Shown: positions 37,001-47,611, counted from the stretch's first letter. The stretch is 64,000 nucleotides of DNA from Macrostomum hystrix (GCA_950097015.1 CATNEN010000039.1:19709501-19773500), one strand, 5' to 3'. The notes: a model not told the origin generated them from the letters alone. Made by a program: numbers and translations.

Positions 37001-39912
37001 GCTGCCAACGCCTTGCTAATCCTAGTCAGCGGCCGGCTTTGGGCCCAGAGTCGCGCCCACAGCGAAGACGAACGAGTTCGCGAGATCCTATTCCGCATGC
37101 TATTCGACGAATCCACCTCGGTCCGTGTCCTGGCCTGCTCCATTGTGTACCGATGCGGCTGGCTCCCAGCTTTGTCGCATCATCGAATCTCCGGCCTGGC
37201 CCTGACCCATCCGATTGTTGCTAGGCCGGCTGGCACCGAGTTGTACTCTGGCACCGACTGCGATTGGCTAGTGCGCACCCTGGCCGGCCTTGTTAGCCAA
37301 TTGTCTGCGGCCTGTCAGCTCAGACTGCGCGAGTGTCACCAGCAGACTATGTACCAGCGAGAGGAGGCGAATATCTTTGTTGAATGGCGCTACCTGATTG
37401 AATTGTGCTTCTATAAGTTGTATTTATCGGCCTCGGTAAGTCCAGCAGTTTTGTAAACATGCGAGTCAATTATTAGACAAACTTGAACCAACTAATTAAC
37501 ACGAAAACAAACTAACTTGATAACGGTGACTGCGTTTAACGCAAAAAACTGGCGATTAAATTAGCCTAATTATACTAAATTTGATGACTATTAAGCTAAT
37601 TATTTTTTGTCAAGTTTACGGAATAAACAAGTGCTCAAGTCAACAAACTAAACTAGTTCTCATGTTAATAACTTAATAAAATAAACTAATTATGTTAATT
37701 TAGCGAAATAAACTAGTGCTTTTAAGTTAACGAAATATACTAAATGCTCATGTCAACGAAATAAACTAGTGCTCAAGTCATCGAAATAAACTAATACTCA
37801 AGTCAACGAAATAAACTAGTGCTTAAGTCAACGAAATAAACTAGTGCTCAAGTCATCGAAATAAACTAGTGCTCAAGTCATCGAAATAAACTAGTGCTCA
37901 AGTCAACGAAATAAACTAGAGCTCAAGTCATCGAAATAAACTAATACCGAAGTCAACGAAATAAACTAGAGCTCAAGTCATCGAAATAAACTAGTGCTTA
38001 AGTCATCGAAATAAACTAGTGCTCAAGTCATCGAAATAAACTGGAGCTCAAGTCAACGAAATAAACTAGAGCTCAAGTCATCGAAATAAACTAGTGCTCA
38101 AGTCATCGAAATAAACTAGTGCTCAAGTCATCGAAATAAACTAGTGCTCAAGTCAAAGAAATAAACTAGTGCTTTTAAGTTAACGAAATATACTAAATGC
38201 TCATGTCAACGAAATAAACTAGTGCTCAAGTCATCGAAATAAACTAATACTCAAGTCAACGAAATAAACTAGTGCTTAAGTCAACGAAATAAACTAGTGC
38301 TCAAGTCATCGAAATAAACTAGTGCTCAAGTCATCGAAATAAACTAGTGCTCAAGTCAACGAAATAAACTAGTGCTCAAGTCATCGAAATAAACTAGTGC
38401 TCAAGTCAACGAAATAAACGAGTGCTCAAGTCAACGAAATAAACTTGTGCTCAAGTCATCGAAATAAACTAGTGCTCAAGTCAACGAAATAAACGAGTGC
38501 TCAAGTCAACGAAATAAACTAGTGCTCAAGTCAACGAAATAAACGAGTGCTCAAGTCAACGAAATAAACGAGTGCTCAAGTCAACGAAATAAACTTGTGC
38601 TCAAGTCAACGAAATAAACTAGTGCTCAAGTCAACGAAAAGAATTAGTACTCAAGTCAACGAAATAAACGAGTGCTCAAGTCAACGAAATAAACTTGTGC
38701 TCAAGTCAACGAAATAAACTAGTGCTCAAGTCAACGAAAAGAATTAGTACTCAAGTCAACGAAATAAACGAATGCTCACGTTAACGAACTAAACTAGTGC
38801 TCATGTTAACAAAATAAACTAGTGCTCAAAGCAACAAAGGAGGTAGTTCTTCAGTTAGTTCAAGATAGACTTGTGCTTAACTAAACTTACAAACTAGTGC
38901 TTAATTTTAAGAGATAAACTAGCTTGTGTAGAATTTATATTACGAGTAAATCAACTAGTGCCTGATTAAAGGAAATATTTCGATGAACCGATTCTTTAAC
39001 GAAATAAGCTTGTGCTCAAGCTTAAGGGAAATAGGTTTGCGATCAAAATGCATCAATAAATCAAGCCTGCATTCTGTATCTCTGCTTCTGTGCTTTAAGC
39101 CAATTTTGGCTTCAGTAGCCACTAGCGGTCGAAAGAATGCTAAATCAATTGATCCGATTGATCTATGCACAAATCGTTGGTTGTTAGGCTTGGCTTTTAA
39201 GTTTGTTAATCGCCTAATTGACCTGGAGTTGTATAGAACATTTCATAATTAATTGCTTACAAAAGCATTCTGTATCTCCGCCTCTGAGTTATGCAGGTAG
39301 TTACTTTGGGCGGTCGAAAGAATGCCAGATTATCGTAACTGGTGTACTTTTACGGTGCATCTTGACTAAACACAAATCGTTGGTCCGTTGGTCTAGCTAA
39401 TATTGCCTTACTAATTGACCTGGAGCTGTTTAGCACATTATCCATAACTTTTTTGTTCATTCTAATCCCATTCTCACGAATCCCTTGTCTTCAATTCAAA
39501 TTCCATTTTCTAAAATCCCCAGTTCCCCATCTAAATTCCAGACTCCTTAATCCCCTGATCCCACAATTCGCCCATCAAAATCCTATTTTCTAAAATCCCT
39601 ATTTACCTCGCTTGATTTCTTACCCCTGTCCGATTAATCTTATTTGGTCGAATATATTCGATTAAAATTCCCATCCGCTTTTATCCCCCCTGCCAGAGTC
39701 TGGACGCTCAGGAACGAGCCCGCATTGGCGAATCCCTAGCCAGCATCCGGGTAGATCTGACCAACGCGTCCACCTCCGGAGACTCGCCCGACGCCGCCTG
39801 GCCATCCAGCCTCGTGGACTCGGCCGTGTTGGAACATTCGGCTCCGTTTCACGCCATGAAGTATGCTGGCCGAGTCTGCGACCTACTAATCAGTCAGCTG
39901 CGTCTGAATTGA
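26449..39912 (+). CDS. THADA: THADA / TRM732-like protein (DUF2428), 11 exons
   Basis: Predicted exons: 26449-26490, 26581-26724, 26817-26919, 27550-28475, 29398-29949, 30663-31385, 31778-32380, 32758-33264, 34225-34866, 36809-37435 and 39697-39912. All ten introns are GT-AG and phases join, giving about 1694 residues (human about 1950). Nine introns are phase 0; intron 3 is phase 1. It is a HEAT/ARM-type helical-repeat protein. The DUF2428 core is clear around residues 1030-1250: VHALNLLRAVVREA, DRSWAVRNACVQLLGAL, TEFFSAYPRLQRCFL, VYAIRHLAAKSLVSF and SLHGHILLCQRLA. Yeast Trm732 and human THADA partner with Trm7/FTSJ1 for 2'-O-methylation of tRNA position 32; fly THADA also affects SERCA and energy storage. 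Donors of introns 4, 5, 7 and 9 are weak (GTTAGT, GTGTGG, GTTCGA, GTCAGT). AATAAA is 8 bases past the TGA. Internal homology is partial, but the exon chain is firmly consistent. Confidence 0.93.
27096..27465 (-). mobile_element. full-length SINE family A, THADA intron 3
   Basis: 370 bp flanked by 9-bp direct repeats CAGTATAAG (27087-27095 and 27466-27474), a clean target duplication. Head (minus) GGTGGCAGAGCGGTTAACGC and box B region GTTCGATTCCACGGCGAGGC; then a body of about 290 bp ending ATTGTCTGCGGCCCCTATGC and a TTATTATT tail. This is the reference copy for the family. Confidence 0.93.
28690..29335. repeat. 16-bp minisatellite filling THADA intron 4
   Basis: Interleaved variants of ATTAGATCATAAGGTC and ATTAGATCATTCGGTC repeat about 38 times, with mixed 8- and 16-bp steps. 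It ends about 60 bp before the exon 5 acceptor. Confidence 0.93.
30008..30352 (-). mobile_element. SINE family A, THADA intron 5
   Basis: Near full length and parallel to 27096-27465. Shared segments include GGCACATCATTTGGTAACAC, ACTCCTGAGCACACACGCAC and CTCACTGTGCCTTGGAGGTT. The head is degraded at its 5' end and no target duplication is evident. Confidence 0.88.
30375..30620. repeat. about 20-bp minisatellite, THADA intron 5
   Basis: About 12 units of GAAGGATCAGGGACTCACT with 19-21 bp spacing, starting right after the SINE and ending about 40 bp before exon 6. Confidence 0.9.
31390..31735. repeat. 19-bp minisatellite filling THADA intron 6 from the donor site
   Basis: About 18 units of ATTCACTGTACCTGAAGTC. 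The first recognisable unit (TACCTGAAGTTATTCAC) starts about ten bases after the GT of the donor. About 40 bp of unique sequence precede the acceptor. Confidence 0.96.
32428..32745 (+). mobile_element. SINE family A making up nearly all of THADA intron 7
   Basis: Intron 7 (32381-32757) is 377 bp and about 315 bp of it is the SINE. Head AAGTGGCACAGTGGTCTAGA, box B AAGCTCGATTCCGCGGCAAG, body and a 3' GCGGGTCTAATGTCACCAAA. Divergence is higher than in the intron 3 and 5 copies. Confidence 0.88.
33325..33640. repeat. 17-bp minisatellite, THADA intron 8
   Basis: Units of CTGACACCCCTAATTAT and CTGACACCCTTCATCCT with irregular length. Weaker CTGACACY motifs continue at 33880-34090. A unique block with GCCCCGCATTGCG and CCGCGGGGCAG lies between (33640-33880). 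Confidence 0.88.
34885..36055. repeat. 33-bp minisatellite, THADA intron 9
   Basis: About 35 units containing TTGGAATCCTGAAGTTCAGGG, starting about 20 bases after the donor. A six-unit block ending in a shorter TTAAGTTCTTCCTTCGG unit recurs several times, showing higher-order duplication. The 302-codon frame through it exists only because 33 is divisible by three. Confidence 0.96.
36089..36282 (+). other. hairpin-rich dispersed repeat, copy A (THADA intron 9)
   Basis: Begins GCATTCTGTATCTCCGCC and later has GGCGGTCGAACGAATGC, able to close an outer stem. Between them GGTCTGT and ACAGACC form an inner hairpin. A second small hairpin is followed by GCACAAATCGTTGGTC and AATAGACCTGGTGTTG. Copies B and C keep the fixed blocks but differ in the hairpin arms. 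Function is unknown: it may be a structured RNA or a small transposable element. Confidence 0.6.
36340..36715. repeat. second 33-bp minisatellite, THADA intron 9
   Basis: About ten units with GATAAAGCTTGGCGATCCTG and AAGTTCAGGGGAA. It shares the core ATCCTGAAGTTCAGGG with the 34885-36055 array, so both are diverged parts of one array interrupted by copy A. Confidence 0.93.
37630..38830. repeat. 25-bp minisatellite, THADA intron 10
   Basis: About 46 units with GAAATAAACTAGTGCTCAAG and TCAAC or TCATC. A block starting GCTTTTAAGTTAACGAAATA recurs at about 37717 and 38171, evidence of a larger duplication of about 450 bp. Confidence 0.95.
39069..39246 (+). other. hairpin-rich dispersed repeat, copy B (THADA intron 10)
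   Basis: Same ordered blocks as copy A: GCATTCTGTATCTCTGC, AGCGGTCGAAAGAATGC, GCACAAATCGTTGGTT, AATTGACCTGGAGTTGT. The inner arms are AAGCCAA and TTGGCTT, different from copy A yet self-complementary. The second hairpin is AATCAAT and ATTGAT. Confidence 0.6.
39265..39446 (+). other. hairpin-rich dispersed repeat, copy C (THADA intron 10)
   Basis: Starts 18 bases after copy B ends. Blocks are GCATTCTGTATCTCCGCC, GGCGGTCGAAAGAATGC, ACACAAATCGTTGGTC and AATTGACCTGGAGCTGT. The inner hairpin is weak here (AGTTA with TTACT, one mismatch). The second hairpin is CGTAA with TTACG. Confidence 0.6.
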
Positions 39913-40951
39913 TTGTTAAAATAAACTGCGAACTCGACGCTGATTGGTTGAGATAACGCTATCCAATCATATTATGTTAGCCCACGGCTTTGCAATGCCA
40001 GCCAATCAGCGCGTTACTAATTTATTTTTTACTAAATTTCGTCGTGCTTTTTGTGTGATTTTTTCATTGCAAACGTAACTTCTAATCTGTTTGATTAAAC
40101 GTATCTTACTCGTGCTTATTATTCTGTTGTCTTGTCTGTCAGCCTCATGAAGACTCACACATGCAATACCAATTACATATTATTATATAGTTTACTACTA
40201 AAGGTAGTAGTAGTAAACTGTCCTTACCACTAGTACGAGTAATTAACTTTCTTCATTTCCTGCTCTCATGCGCTTGTTTTGACCACTCATAATTAAAACA
40301 TTTCGTAATAAGCCCGTAGTTACCTTTCACCAGAACTGCGTGTATAACTATGCCGGCATCTTTTCTCGCTTCTTAACAACTTTGCTTTCATCATTGTTTG
40401 CTTGCCTTGGTTTTCTGCTTCTTTTTGTTTATCACTTTCTTCTGCTTCTAATAAATTGCAACTCTTGGATCTATGCTTATGAAATTGCATACTAAATATG
40501 ATAAACAGTTTATGAGTAGAATTATTACTTCAAGTATAATATATAAATTCTAATGGTTTTCATTGAAATTTACGACATGATTTCGCTTGTCGTTTTTGGT
40601 ATTAGCGTTTAAGGTTTATCAAGAGTGGACAGATAAGTGTGGATAACACTAAATAAAATTCATTCCTATTGGTTTTCATGTCACTTAATTATCGGGCCTA
40701 AACCGAGCTCTATCAAATCGTGGATCCGATTGATAAATATCGCGCTTATATACATTTGCTTTTCTTATTTTCATTCGCAAAGGTAAATGCAAAAAATAAT
40801 GTGTAAAACTCAAGTTTTTAATGACTACAGACAACTATATACAGAAAGCTAAATATACATACAGACAACTAAATAGTAGAAAACTAGCAGGCTTACTTCG
40901 ATGTAACTGTGTATTAAAAAATAATCATAATTTGATAATAATTGATTACAC
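39913..40951. other. THADA 3' flank and intergenic AT-rich DNA
   Basis: Holds the THADA poly(A) signal (39920) and a perfect 12-bp inverted repeat AGTTTACTACTA / TAGTAGTAAACT (40189-40200 and 40208-40219, 7-nt loop). No gene is seen. Confidence 0.55.
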
Positions 40952-41171
40952 CTGCCCCAATTGGGTCAGATATGAAGCTGACAGCACAGCCGCAGCTAAT
41001 GCGCGGCGCATCTGAAGGCTGTGTTCAGTCCATGGACTGAGAGGACGCCACACCCACCTTCAATTATCCCAGCTGATGCTGGTACCCATTTAACAGCTGG
41101 GTGAACTGAAGCAATGCACAAATTGTTCCAGAGGAGTCGGAAATCGAACCCCCGACCTTCAAGTCGTCAAG
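40952..41171 (-). mobile_element. SINE family B copy
   Basis: Matches 6459-6748: CCCCAATTGGGTCAGAT, CGGCGCATCTGAAGGCTG, CAGTCCATGGACTGAGAG, TGATGCTGGTACCCATTTAA and, at the head, GAACCCCCGACCTTCAAGTC. The tRNA-like head is cut short at 41161. Confidence 0.8.
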
Positions 41172-41881
41172 GACTTGACTTGAGAAGTGGTCCTTGAGAA
41201 AAAAACTTGAGAAGAAAAAGGATGGGACACTTAGTTCCCATTGTACTTGTTTACCTGTTGTGGTTAGTGTGGTTACTTACGTGTTTCCGGATGCTTTTTT
41301 ATTAAAACAAACTTCGATAAGCAGCTTATCGTTGATTTGATTTGATCAAAAATTGGCCTAATTTTTAAGTTATTTTAGACAGTCTATATCATTTGAATAC
41401 CCCTGTGAAATAGCTTATGCCAAAAAACTTTACTCAACTTGATTTCTGCGTTCAGGAAGTTATTTTAAATATATGAGCATATAATGCATATCCAACTTGA
41501 CAAATAAAATGTTACGTTGTTTATTTCCCTCCATTTGTCAGAATTTTCCCAAATCGCAAAAACTACACGTAAGGACGTTTATAGGAAAACTGTTGTCCTA
41601 GCATTAACAACCACGATCTAAACTGAAACCTATTATCTTCATTATATAATTTTATATTTCTACAAAAGAAGCTATTGAAGTAGAATTAGCTCACTTCAGA
41701 TTATTTATATCTGTTCGAAATTTATTTATCAGAAAATGGCGGATAGGTCACGCTAAGTATGCAAGAACTATTATAATTTTATATTGTCCATTGGATATAT
41801 GATGTGGCTCTAATAAATATATATATATAAGCTGCAATAAAATGTCATTTCTTTTTTGGCTTCTTTAGCTACTTAAAGGCT
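41172..41881. other. AT-rich intergenic DNA
   Basis: Contains a short piece of the dispersed repeat (41221-41239) and an (AT)n run near 41818. No gene is seen. Confidence 0.5.
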
Positions 41882-42198
41882 TGGCAATCTTGCAGTTTCA
41901 CACGTTTAATTATTTTTTATTTTAAATCGTTTCAGATGGCAACATAATGAAACACAACATAACAAAATGCAACAGGAGACAACAAGAGACAGTCAGACAC
42001 ATGCTAGAAACCTCAGAGTCTGCACCAATTACACGGGGTAGTAGTGAGCCACCCAGAATAGAAGATTCCCAAAGATCTTCCACGGGAAGCACCGGCGCCA
42101 TAGAAACTTTTCTAGGTGTGTCTCGAATAGCGCCTTTGATGTTCCATGCATAGACCACAGTCTGGCCTTGACATGGGCCCATGTGCCTTCAGTCCCAG

Positions 42199-42600
42199 GT
42201 CATTTCGGTGACATTCATTTTGGTGGCAGAATTGGTCAGTTCGGTGACAACTATTTTTGCACCTAAATATGCTGAGAAAACAGCCTTCCACGATCCAGCA
42301 GCTGCTTAAAGCCTGCACTCGCCTTGTCAATCCAAAACGTGAAAAATGATTATTATAGGCCTACACATTTAATTAGTGAACAAATAACTATTGAAACTAT
42401 TGACTACTCATTTAATAATTTAACTCATTTAAAGTAAAACCCAGACTTAATTAGAGCGATGCAGCTTCTTATTAATACTTACAGTATTATTTAATTAATA
42501 TTTTATAAGTGTGCATAGTTAAAATGGAAGGTAGTTTTTTAGCATATTTAGGTGCAAAAATTGTTGTCTCCAATCTGACTTATTGTGTCACTGAAATGAC
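42199..42600. repeat. foldback element with about 70-bp inverted arms
   Basis: Left arm 42199-42273 (GTCATTTCGGTGAC ... TTTTTGCACCTAAATATGCT) is the imperfect reverse complement of right arm 42541-42600 (AGCATATTTAGGTGCAAAAA ... GTCACTGAAATGAC). It is nested within the larger TIR element. Confidence 0.8.
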
Positions 42601-42624
42601 TTGAGTTGTCATTCCAATGGGATT

Positions 42625-42859
42625 GGGATTCGCCAATGCGGGCTCGTTCCTGAGCGTCCAGACTCTGGCAGGGGGGGGATAAAAGCGGATGGGAATTTTA
42701 ATCGAATATATTCGGCCAAATAAGATTAATCGGACTGGGGTAAGAAATCAAGCGAGGTAAATGGGGATTTTAGAAAATAGGATTTTGATGGGCGAATTGT
42801 GGGATCAGGGGATTAAGGAGTCTGGAATTTAGATGGGGAACTGGGGATTTTAGAAAATG
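42625..42859 (-). pseudogene. reversed copy of THADA intron 10 / exon 11 junction
   Basis: Reverse complement of 39504-39736: about 190 bp of intron 10, the acceptor and the first 40 bp of exon 11. I count three substitutions and a 2-bp longer C run, so identity is about 98-99%. It cannot be expressed as THADA. A 15-bp direct repeat AAATGACTTGAGTTG lies at 42594-42608 and 42855-42869, bracketing the insert. Confidence 0.92.
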
Positions 42860-43001
42860 ACTTGAGTTGAGTTGGGACCATGCCTTCAATGGTGTATACA
42901 TATACAATAGACACTATCTGCCACGTCAAATGAAGTGTAACACATTCTGGCACCATTTCAAAAATAAAAATAATTAAACGTGCAAAACTGCAAGATTGCC
43001 A

Positions 43002-43343
43002 TTTTAATCCTAGAATAGAGAATATCCTGCTTGCTGCAAAAAGTCAATTTTTAGCTAGCTGCAACATATTTTTGTCAACTTTTGTGTATACTGTTATTGT
43101 TTGTACAATACAAAATAGGCCTAGTACATACACAAGTCAACCAAAATAGCAAAAATGCAAAGCAAATTGCCAATGATTATAGTTTATACAATTGTTACAA
43201 ATATTATTGAAGGCATTATATAACATAACTTTGCCAATAATGGTCTAATTAATAGTATTTTTTGTAAATATATAATACACAAAATTGTAATATTTGTATT
43301 TAGTTTTAGAACGACTAGATATTGCAATTTAAATTTGAAAATG
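43002..43343. other. AT-rich spacer before the LTR element
   Basis: No feature recognised. Confidence 0.5.
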
Positions 43344-43767
43344 TGTTGACCGAGACAAGCCAAGGCAAGATATTGCGAGGTGTCAAAATGCCCAGGAGAG
43401 AAACAGGCGGAAGCTATGCGATAGTCAATATATTGTAGCTCAATAACACACTGGAGTTGAGCAGCTCCAACCCCAAGACTAAAACCAGCCATACCAGCCT
43501 CGTACATGCACTATTAGATAAGCAATAAAACGACAGCACGCGCACAGCAGGACTGAGAGTGAAAACATGTACATAGCCAGCAAATAACAATGCAACGCAC
43601 AGCGAGGCCCGCCAAGCCCAGAGCCACGCAGAGTGAACAGTCTAACACTGCTCCCCGCAAAAAAACCCATAGACATAAGAGCAAAACACAAATGCATCAA
43701 ACATGAAAAGAGGAAATTAAAAGCAACTGAACAGTCCATTAAACAGTCCATAGTCACAAAAATCACG

Positions 43768-46700
43768 TCACTTGTAGCAGACTGGCTGCCGAGGACGAAG
43801 CCTGTACGGCTCCCGGATCTCCGGGCTCCGGTCCCGGTTGGCACCTATGGCTGGAGACTCCAGGTCTGGAGGCAGGTCGACCACATCAAGTTTCACCGGA
43901 GCAGCACCGGTTTCAGAAGCCTCTGGTGGCCTCGGAGTCTCTGGCCGGCCGCTCCATTGGTTCGCGTGCGCCAGCCACAAGCCACCGTCGGGCAGGTCAG
44001 CAGGAGCAACCAGCGCCGTGTTCAGGCCGTGCTGCACCACGAACTTGGCCGGAATCGGCGGGGTTCCGGGACGCATTCTCAGCCAGATCGAATCGCCCGC
44101 CTGCTCAGTCATCGTTAGTGGGTGGCGAAGCCGCCGGCCCCACATGAGGACATCCGGGGACGCGGTGCGATTCCCGCTCGGCCTGCTGGTCCTGATCGTC
44201 AACAGCAGCTTCTGCAGGAAGTGGTCAAACGGCACCACCTTCGTCCACGCCTTGAGCCCGTCCTTGAGGATCCTCACCAGCCTTTCTGCCTGACCGTTGG
44301 AGGCGGGGTGATACGGCGGAGTGTGCAGCTCCCGGCATCCGATGCTCTCCAGCCACCGAGAAACTTTCTCCGACTTGAACTCGGGTGCGTTGTCAGACAC
44401 CAGAGTTCGGGGCACTCCGTTCCTGGCGAAGACCGCTCTCAGAACACGCAGAACGCTGTCAGCCGATCGGTCCGGCACCTGAATCGCCTCAGGCCAGCCT
44501 GAGTAGGAGTCAGACAGCAGCAGGAGCAATCCAACACCAGAAATGTCGCAATGGTCCATGTGGACTCGAGACCATGGCTCACTTTCAGCTGGCCAAACAT
44601 CAATCTTCCTCGGCAGCACTGGTCGAGTTTCTGAGCACTGCTGGCACCGCTGCACAAAATCTCGGACATCTCGATCCAGGCCAGGCCACCAGAACTCCTT
44701 GGCAATGTGCGCCTTGGTGTTGTCCGCGCTCGGGTGCACTTCATCATGGGCAGCCTCTAGAATCCGCCTGCGGAGAATGGGTGGCGGCACAATTCTGGTT
44801 GCATGGATCACCAAACCGTCTTCCACTGACAATGCTTCCCGGCACGCCTTGTACGGCCTTTCAACCTGCGACACCTGGCCCCATCTGCCTGATCTGATTC
44901 TCTGCTGCAGCCGTCTCAGCAGCGAGCACATCTTGGTCCCTTCTCGTAGCTCCTGAAGAGTCACCAGCGTCCCTTCCGAGATGAACTCTGACTCAAGCTG
45001 ATGGACCGACTCATTCAGCAGGTCTTTGTTGACAAAGCTCAGGCGAGACAAAGCATCAGCATCCACCATCAGCCTTCCAGGCACGTACTCCACCTCATAG
45101 TCAAAAGCCGATAGCCGCAGGGCCCAGCGCGTTAATCTTGCCGACACAGTTTTAGGCAGGTTTTTACTCGGATTGAAGATGTACTTCAGAGGCTCATGGT
45201 CCGTCTGAAGCGTGAACCTCTTGCCCAGCAGCATCTTCCGAGCTCTTTCCACCGCTCACACAATGGCCAGCGCCTCTCTCTCAATGTTCGAATAGTTCGC
45301 TTCAGCTTTTGTCAAGGCCCGAGACAGGTACATGACAGGATGGCCGGACTGAACTAAGACAGCTCCTAACGACTGCTCGCTAGCATCGACTCGCAGGCAC
45401 ACTGGGGCGTTGACGTCAAACGGTTTCACGCACGGATTCGAACTCAGGCACTCCTTCACTTGGGCGAAAGCTGCTTCGGCTGCCGGACTCCAGTCAAACA
45501 CACGATCCAATTGGCGAAGTTCCTGCAGCGGCCGGCACTTCTCGGCAAAATTGGGGACCAGCCGACCATAAAACTGGGCCAGCCCCAGAAAGTGCTCCAG
45601 ATCTTTCTTGTTCCTCGGAGCTTCAACTTGCTGAATTCTCAGAACCATTCCGGGATCTGGTTTAATTCCCTCGACATCAATGATATGGCCCAGGAACTTA
45701 AGACTGCTAGCCTCCATGATGCACTTAGCCTCATTGATTTTCACATTCGCTGCTCGCAGCTTGCCTAGCACCACTTCCCGGATGTTCTCCAGCTTTGCCT
45801 GGGACACCGCTCCCATGAGGACGTCATCCTGGTACACAATCACGCTCGGGTGCTCACCCAGCAGCTTCTCCATCTCACGCTGAAACACCGAAGGAGAGAC
45901 CTTAATGCCGTACGGCAGGCGGTTGAATCGGTAGCAGCCGAACGGCGTGTTGATGGTGGTGATGTCCTTGGACTCGTCCTCCAGCGGAATCTGATAGTAG
46001 GCGTCAGACAGGTCCAGTCGGCAGAACAGCTTTTTGTTGGCCATCTTGGAGAATGCGGTCTCAATTGATGGGGTCAGGTACGTTTGATCCTGCACCCACT
46101 GATTGACCGCCGTGTAGTCTCCACAGATCCGCACCGACACCTTGTCCGACTTCACGGTCACCACTATCGGGCTGCCCCACTCAGACGACGCTACCTTCTT
46201 GACTATTCCCGCCTTCTCCATCAGGTCCAGCTCCTTCTTCACTAACGGCCGCAAAGCTAACGGCAGCTCGCGGGCTGGTTGAAAAATCGGCCGAGCTCCT
46301 GCCTTCAACCGAATCTCTCCTAAGGCTCCCTTGATGCCCAACAGACTCTCATGCCTGTTGTTGCTGGCTGGCCCCGCCTCGTTCGAATGGTGCGCTGGCA
46401 GCGAGCTCAACAGGTCCCTGCCGAGCAGTCCGAACTTCTGCTGGCAGTCAATGACAGGCAGCTCCGCCGCGGTGAAACAGCCGTCAGAGTCATCTGTCTC
46501 TAGAAGGCACTCCAGAATGCCGAGCTGCTTCATCACATGGCCGTCATAAGCCAGCATTCGTGATTTCACTGATTTTAGTGCCGGCCTTCCAAGATCCTCC
46601 CAGATCCTTTTCGAGATTAACGAGCACGAGGCGCCGCTGTCCTTCTCCATCTTCACCTGCTTGCTGTTGATTCGCACCATGCAGAAGGCGGCCGGGCTAC

Positions 46701-47058
46701 CCTCGCCACAGTAGAACACCGGATCGTCGCGGGTCACTACTGAGACGGCACCCTTGGCTTCGGTCGGTGTGGCGAAGTGAGTCCTGGCGCTCCGACAAAC
46801 CTTGGCGAAGTGGCCGTGTTTCCCGCACTGATTGCAGGTGGCCTTCAGAGCCCAGCAGTCAGTAGGCCGGCGATGTGACATTCGGCCGCAGCGCTGGCAG
46901 CTTTGAGCCTCATTCGGCTGCCTCTGCTTCCACTTCAGAACTGCATTCACGCTATCCACTTCTATCTCCTTTGCTGGCATCTCAGGTGTCATGCTATCCA
47001 TCTGGTGCACCGTGGTGTCCAGCGCAGCTGAGGCCCCTGACGAGAAAGTTCTCACCAT
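43768..47058 (-). pseudogene. Gypsy pol (zinc knuckles, PR, RT, RNaseH, IN), broken by in-frame stop
   Basis: The first part (47058-45256) has two CCHC-type zinc knuckles (CQRCGRMSH..., CNQCGKHGHFAKVC), protease DSGAS, and RT with LDLSDAYYQIPL and the active site YQDD. It continues into RNase H. A single TGA at 45258-45256 interrupts RNase H just after REALAIV, where relatives usually have a Trp codon. The same frame continues (45252-43768) with TDHEPL, the HHCC integrase zinc domain (CQQCSE) and the integrase core (SDNAPEF, NGQAERLVR). Upstream TAG codons at 47070-47068 and near 47145 also break the gag-pol frame. Not expected to be functional. Confidence 0.93.
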
Positions 47059-47272
47059 CTGAAGCTGCTAAACATAGTCGGTGATCTGGTCGACGGATAA
47101 CGCCGCCGTGACCTCGCGCTCGAGAACCTTGCTCCTGACCTCCTAATTGTTGAGGCCGGCGATGAGTCGCATCTTGACCAGCTGCTCTGCTGGGTCAACG
47201 TCCTTGTCCTTCAGCTTTTCAAACTCGCACGCCACAGCCTGTTCTCGAAGACGGGCGGCAAATGGTCTCGCC

Positions 47273-47611
47273 CTAGCCCTGGCGCAGGGACATAAAGGCC
47301 GCTCTCTCTGCGATCAGCAGCCTCTTCTGCGGTTCCAGAAACTTTACTAGACTCGACTTGATGTCGTTCCATTTCATCTTTGAAAGCTGACTAGGTGCAA
47401 CCAGCTGCTTCACCTTGATGAGCTGGGCTACTCCGAGGCAGCCCAGGAAAGCGTCAGTCAGTGCCAGGTTGCCATCGGTGTCCTGAATTCCTTTTGATCG
47501 CGCCTGTGCGTCAAAAACTTCAACCCATGCTCGCAGCTCATCTATGCTGCCGAAGGGCAATGGGTCCCGCAGCTTGATTGACATCCAACAATCCTGCGTG
47601 CGACACCAAAA
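47273..47611 (-). pseudogene. Gypsy gag remnant
   Basis: Open fragment starting at the 5' LTR edge, with a capsid-like helical stretch (DELRAWVEVFDAQARSKG, KMKWNDIKSSLVKFL). It ends at a stop at 47273 and is out of frame with the remaining gag segment, which carries TAG codons before 47058. Broken gag of the same element. Confidence 0.7.

Larger units (their letters stand above)
41882..43001. mobile_element. TIR-bounded non-autonomous DNA element carrying captured DNA
   Basis: The outer ends are inverted repeats of about 42 bp: TGGCAATCTTGCAGTTT ... CACGTTTAATTATTTTT at 41882 and its reverse complement ending at 43001, with about three mismatches. Inside lie a GC-richer unrecognised stretch (41940-42190), a foldback unit (42199-42600) and a reversed THADA fragment (42625-42859). 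No transposase is encoded. A target duplication is not evident, so the termini could be one or two bases off. Confidence 0.7.

Noticed and set aside
42000-42182. 86-codon minus ORF in the TIR element
   Set aside because: No recognisable domain; may be captured DNA but cannot be supported as a gene.
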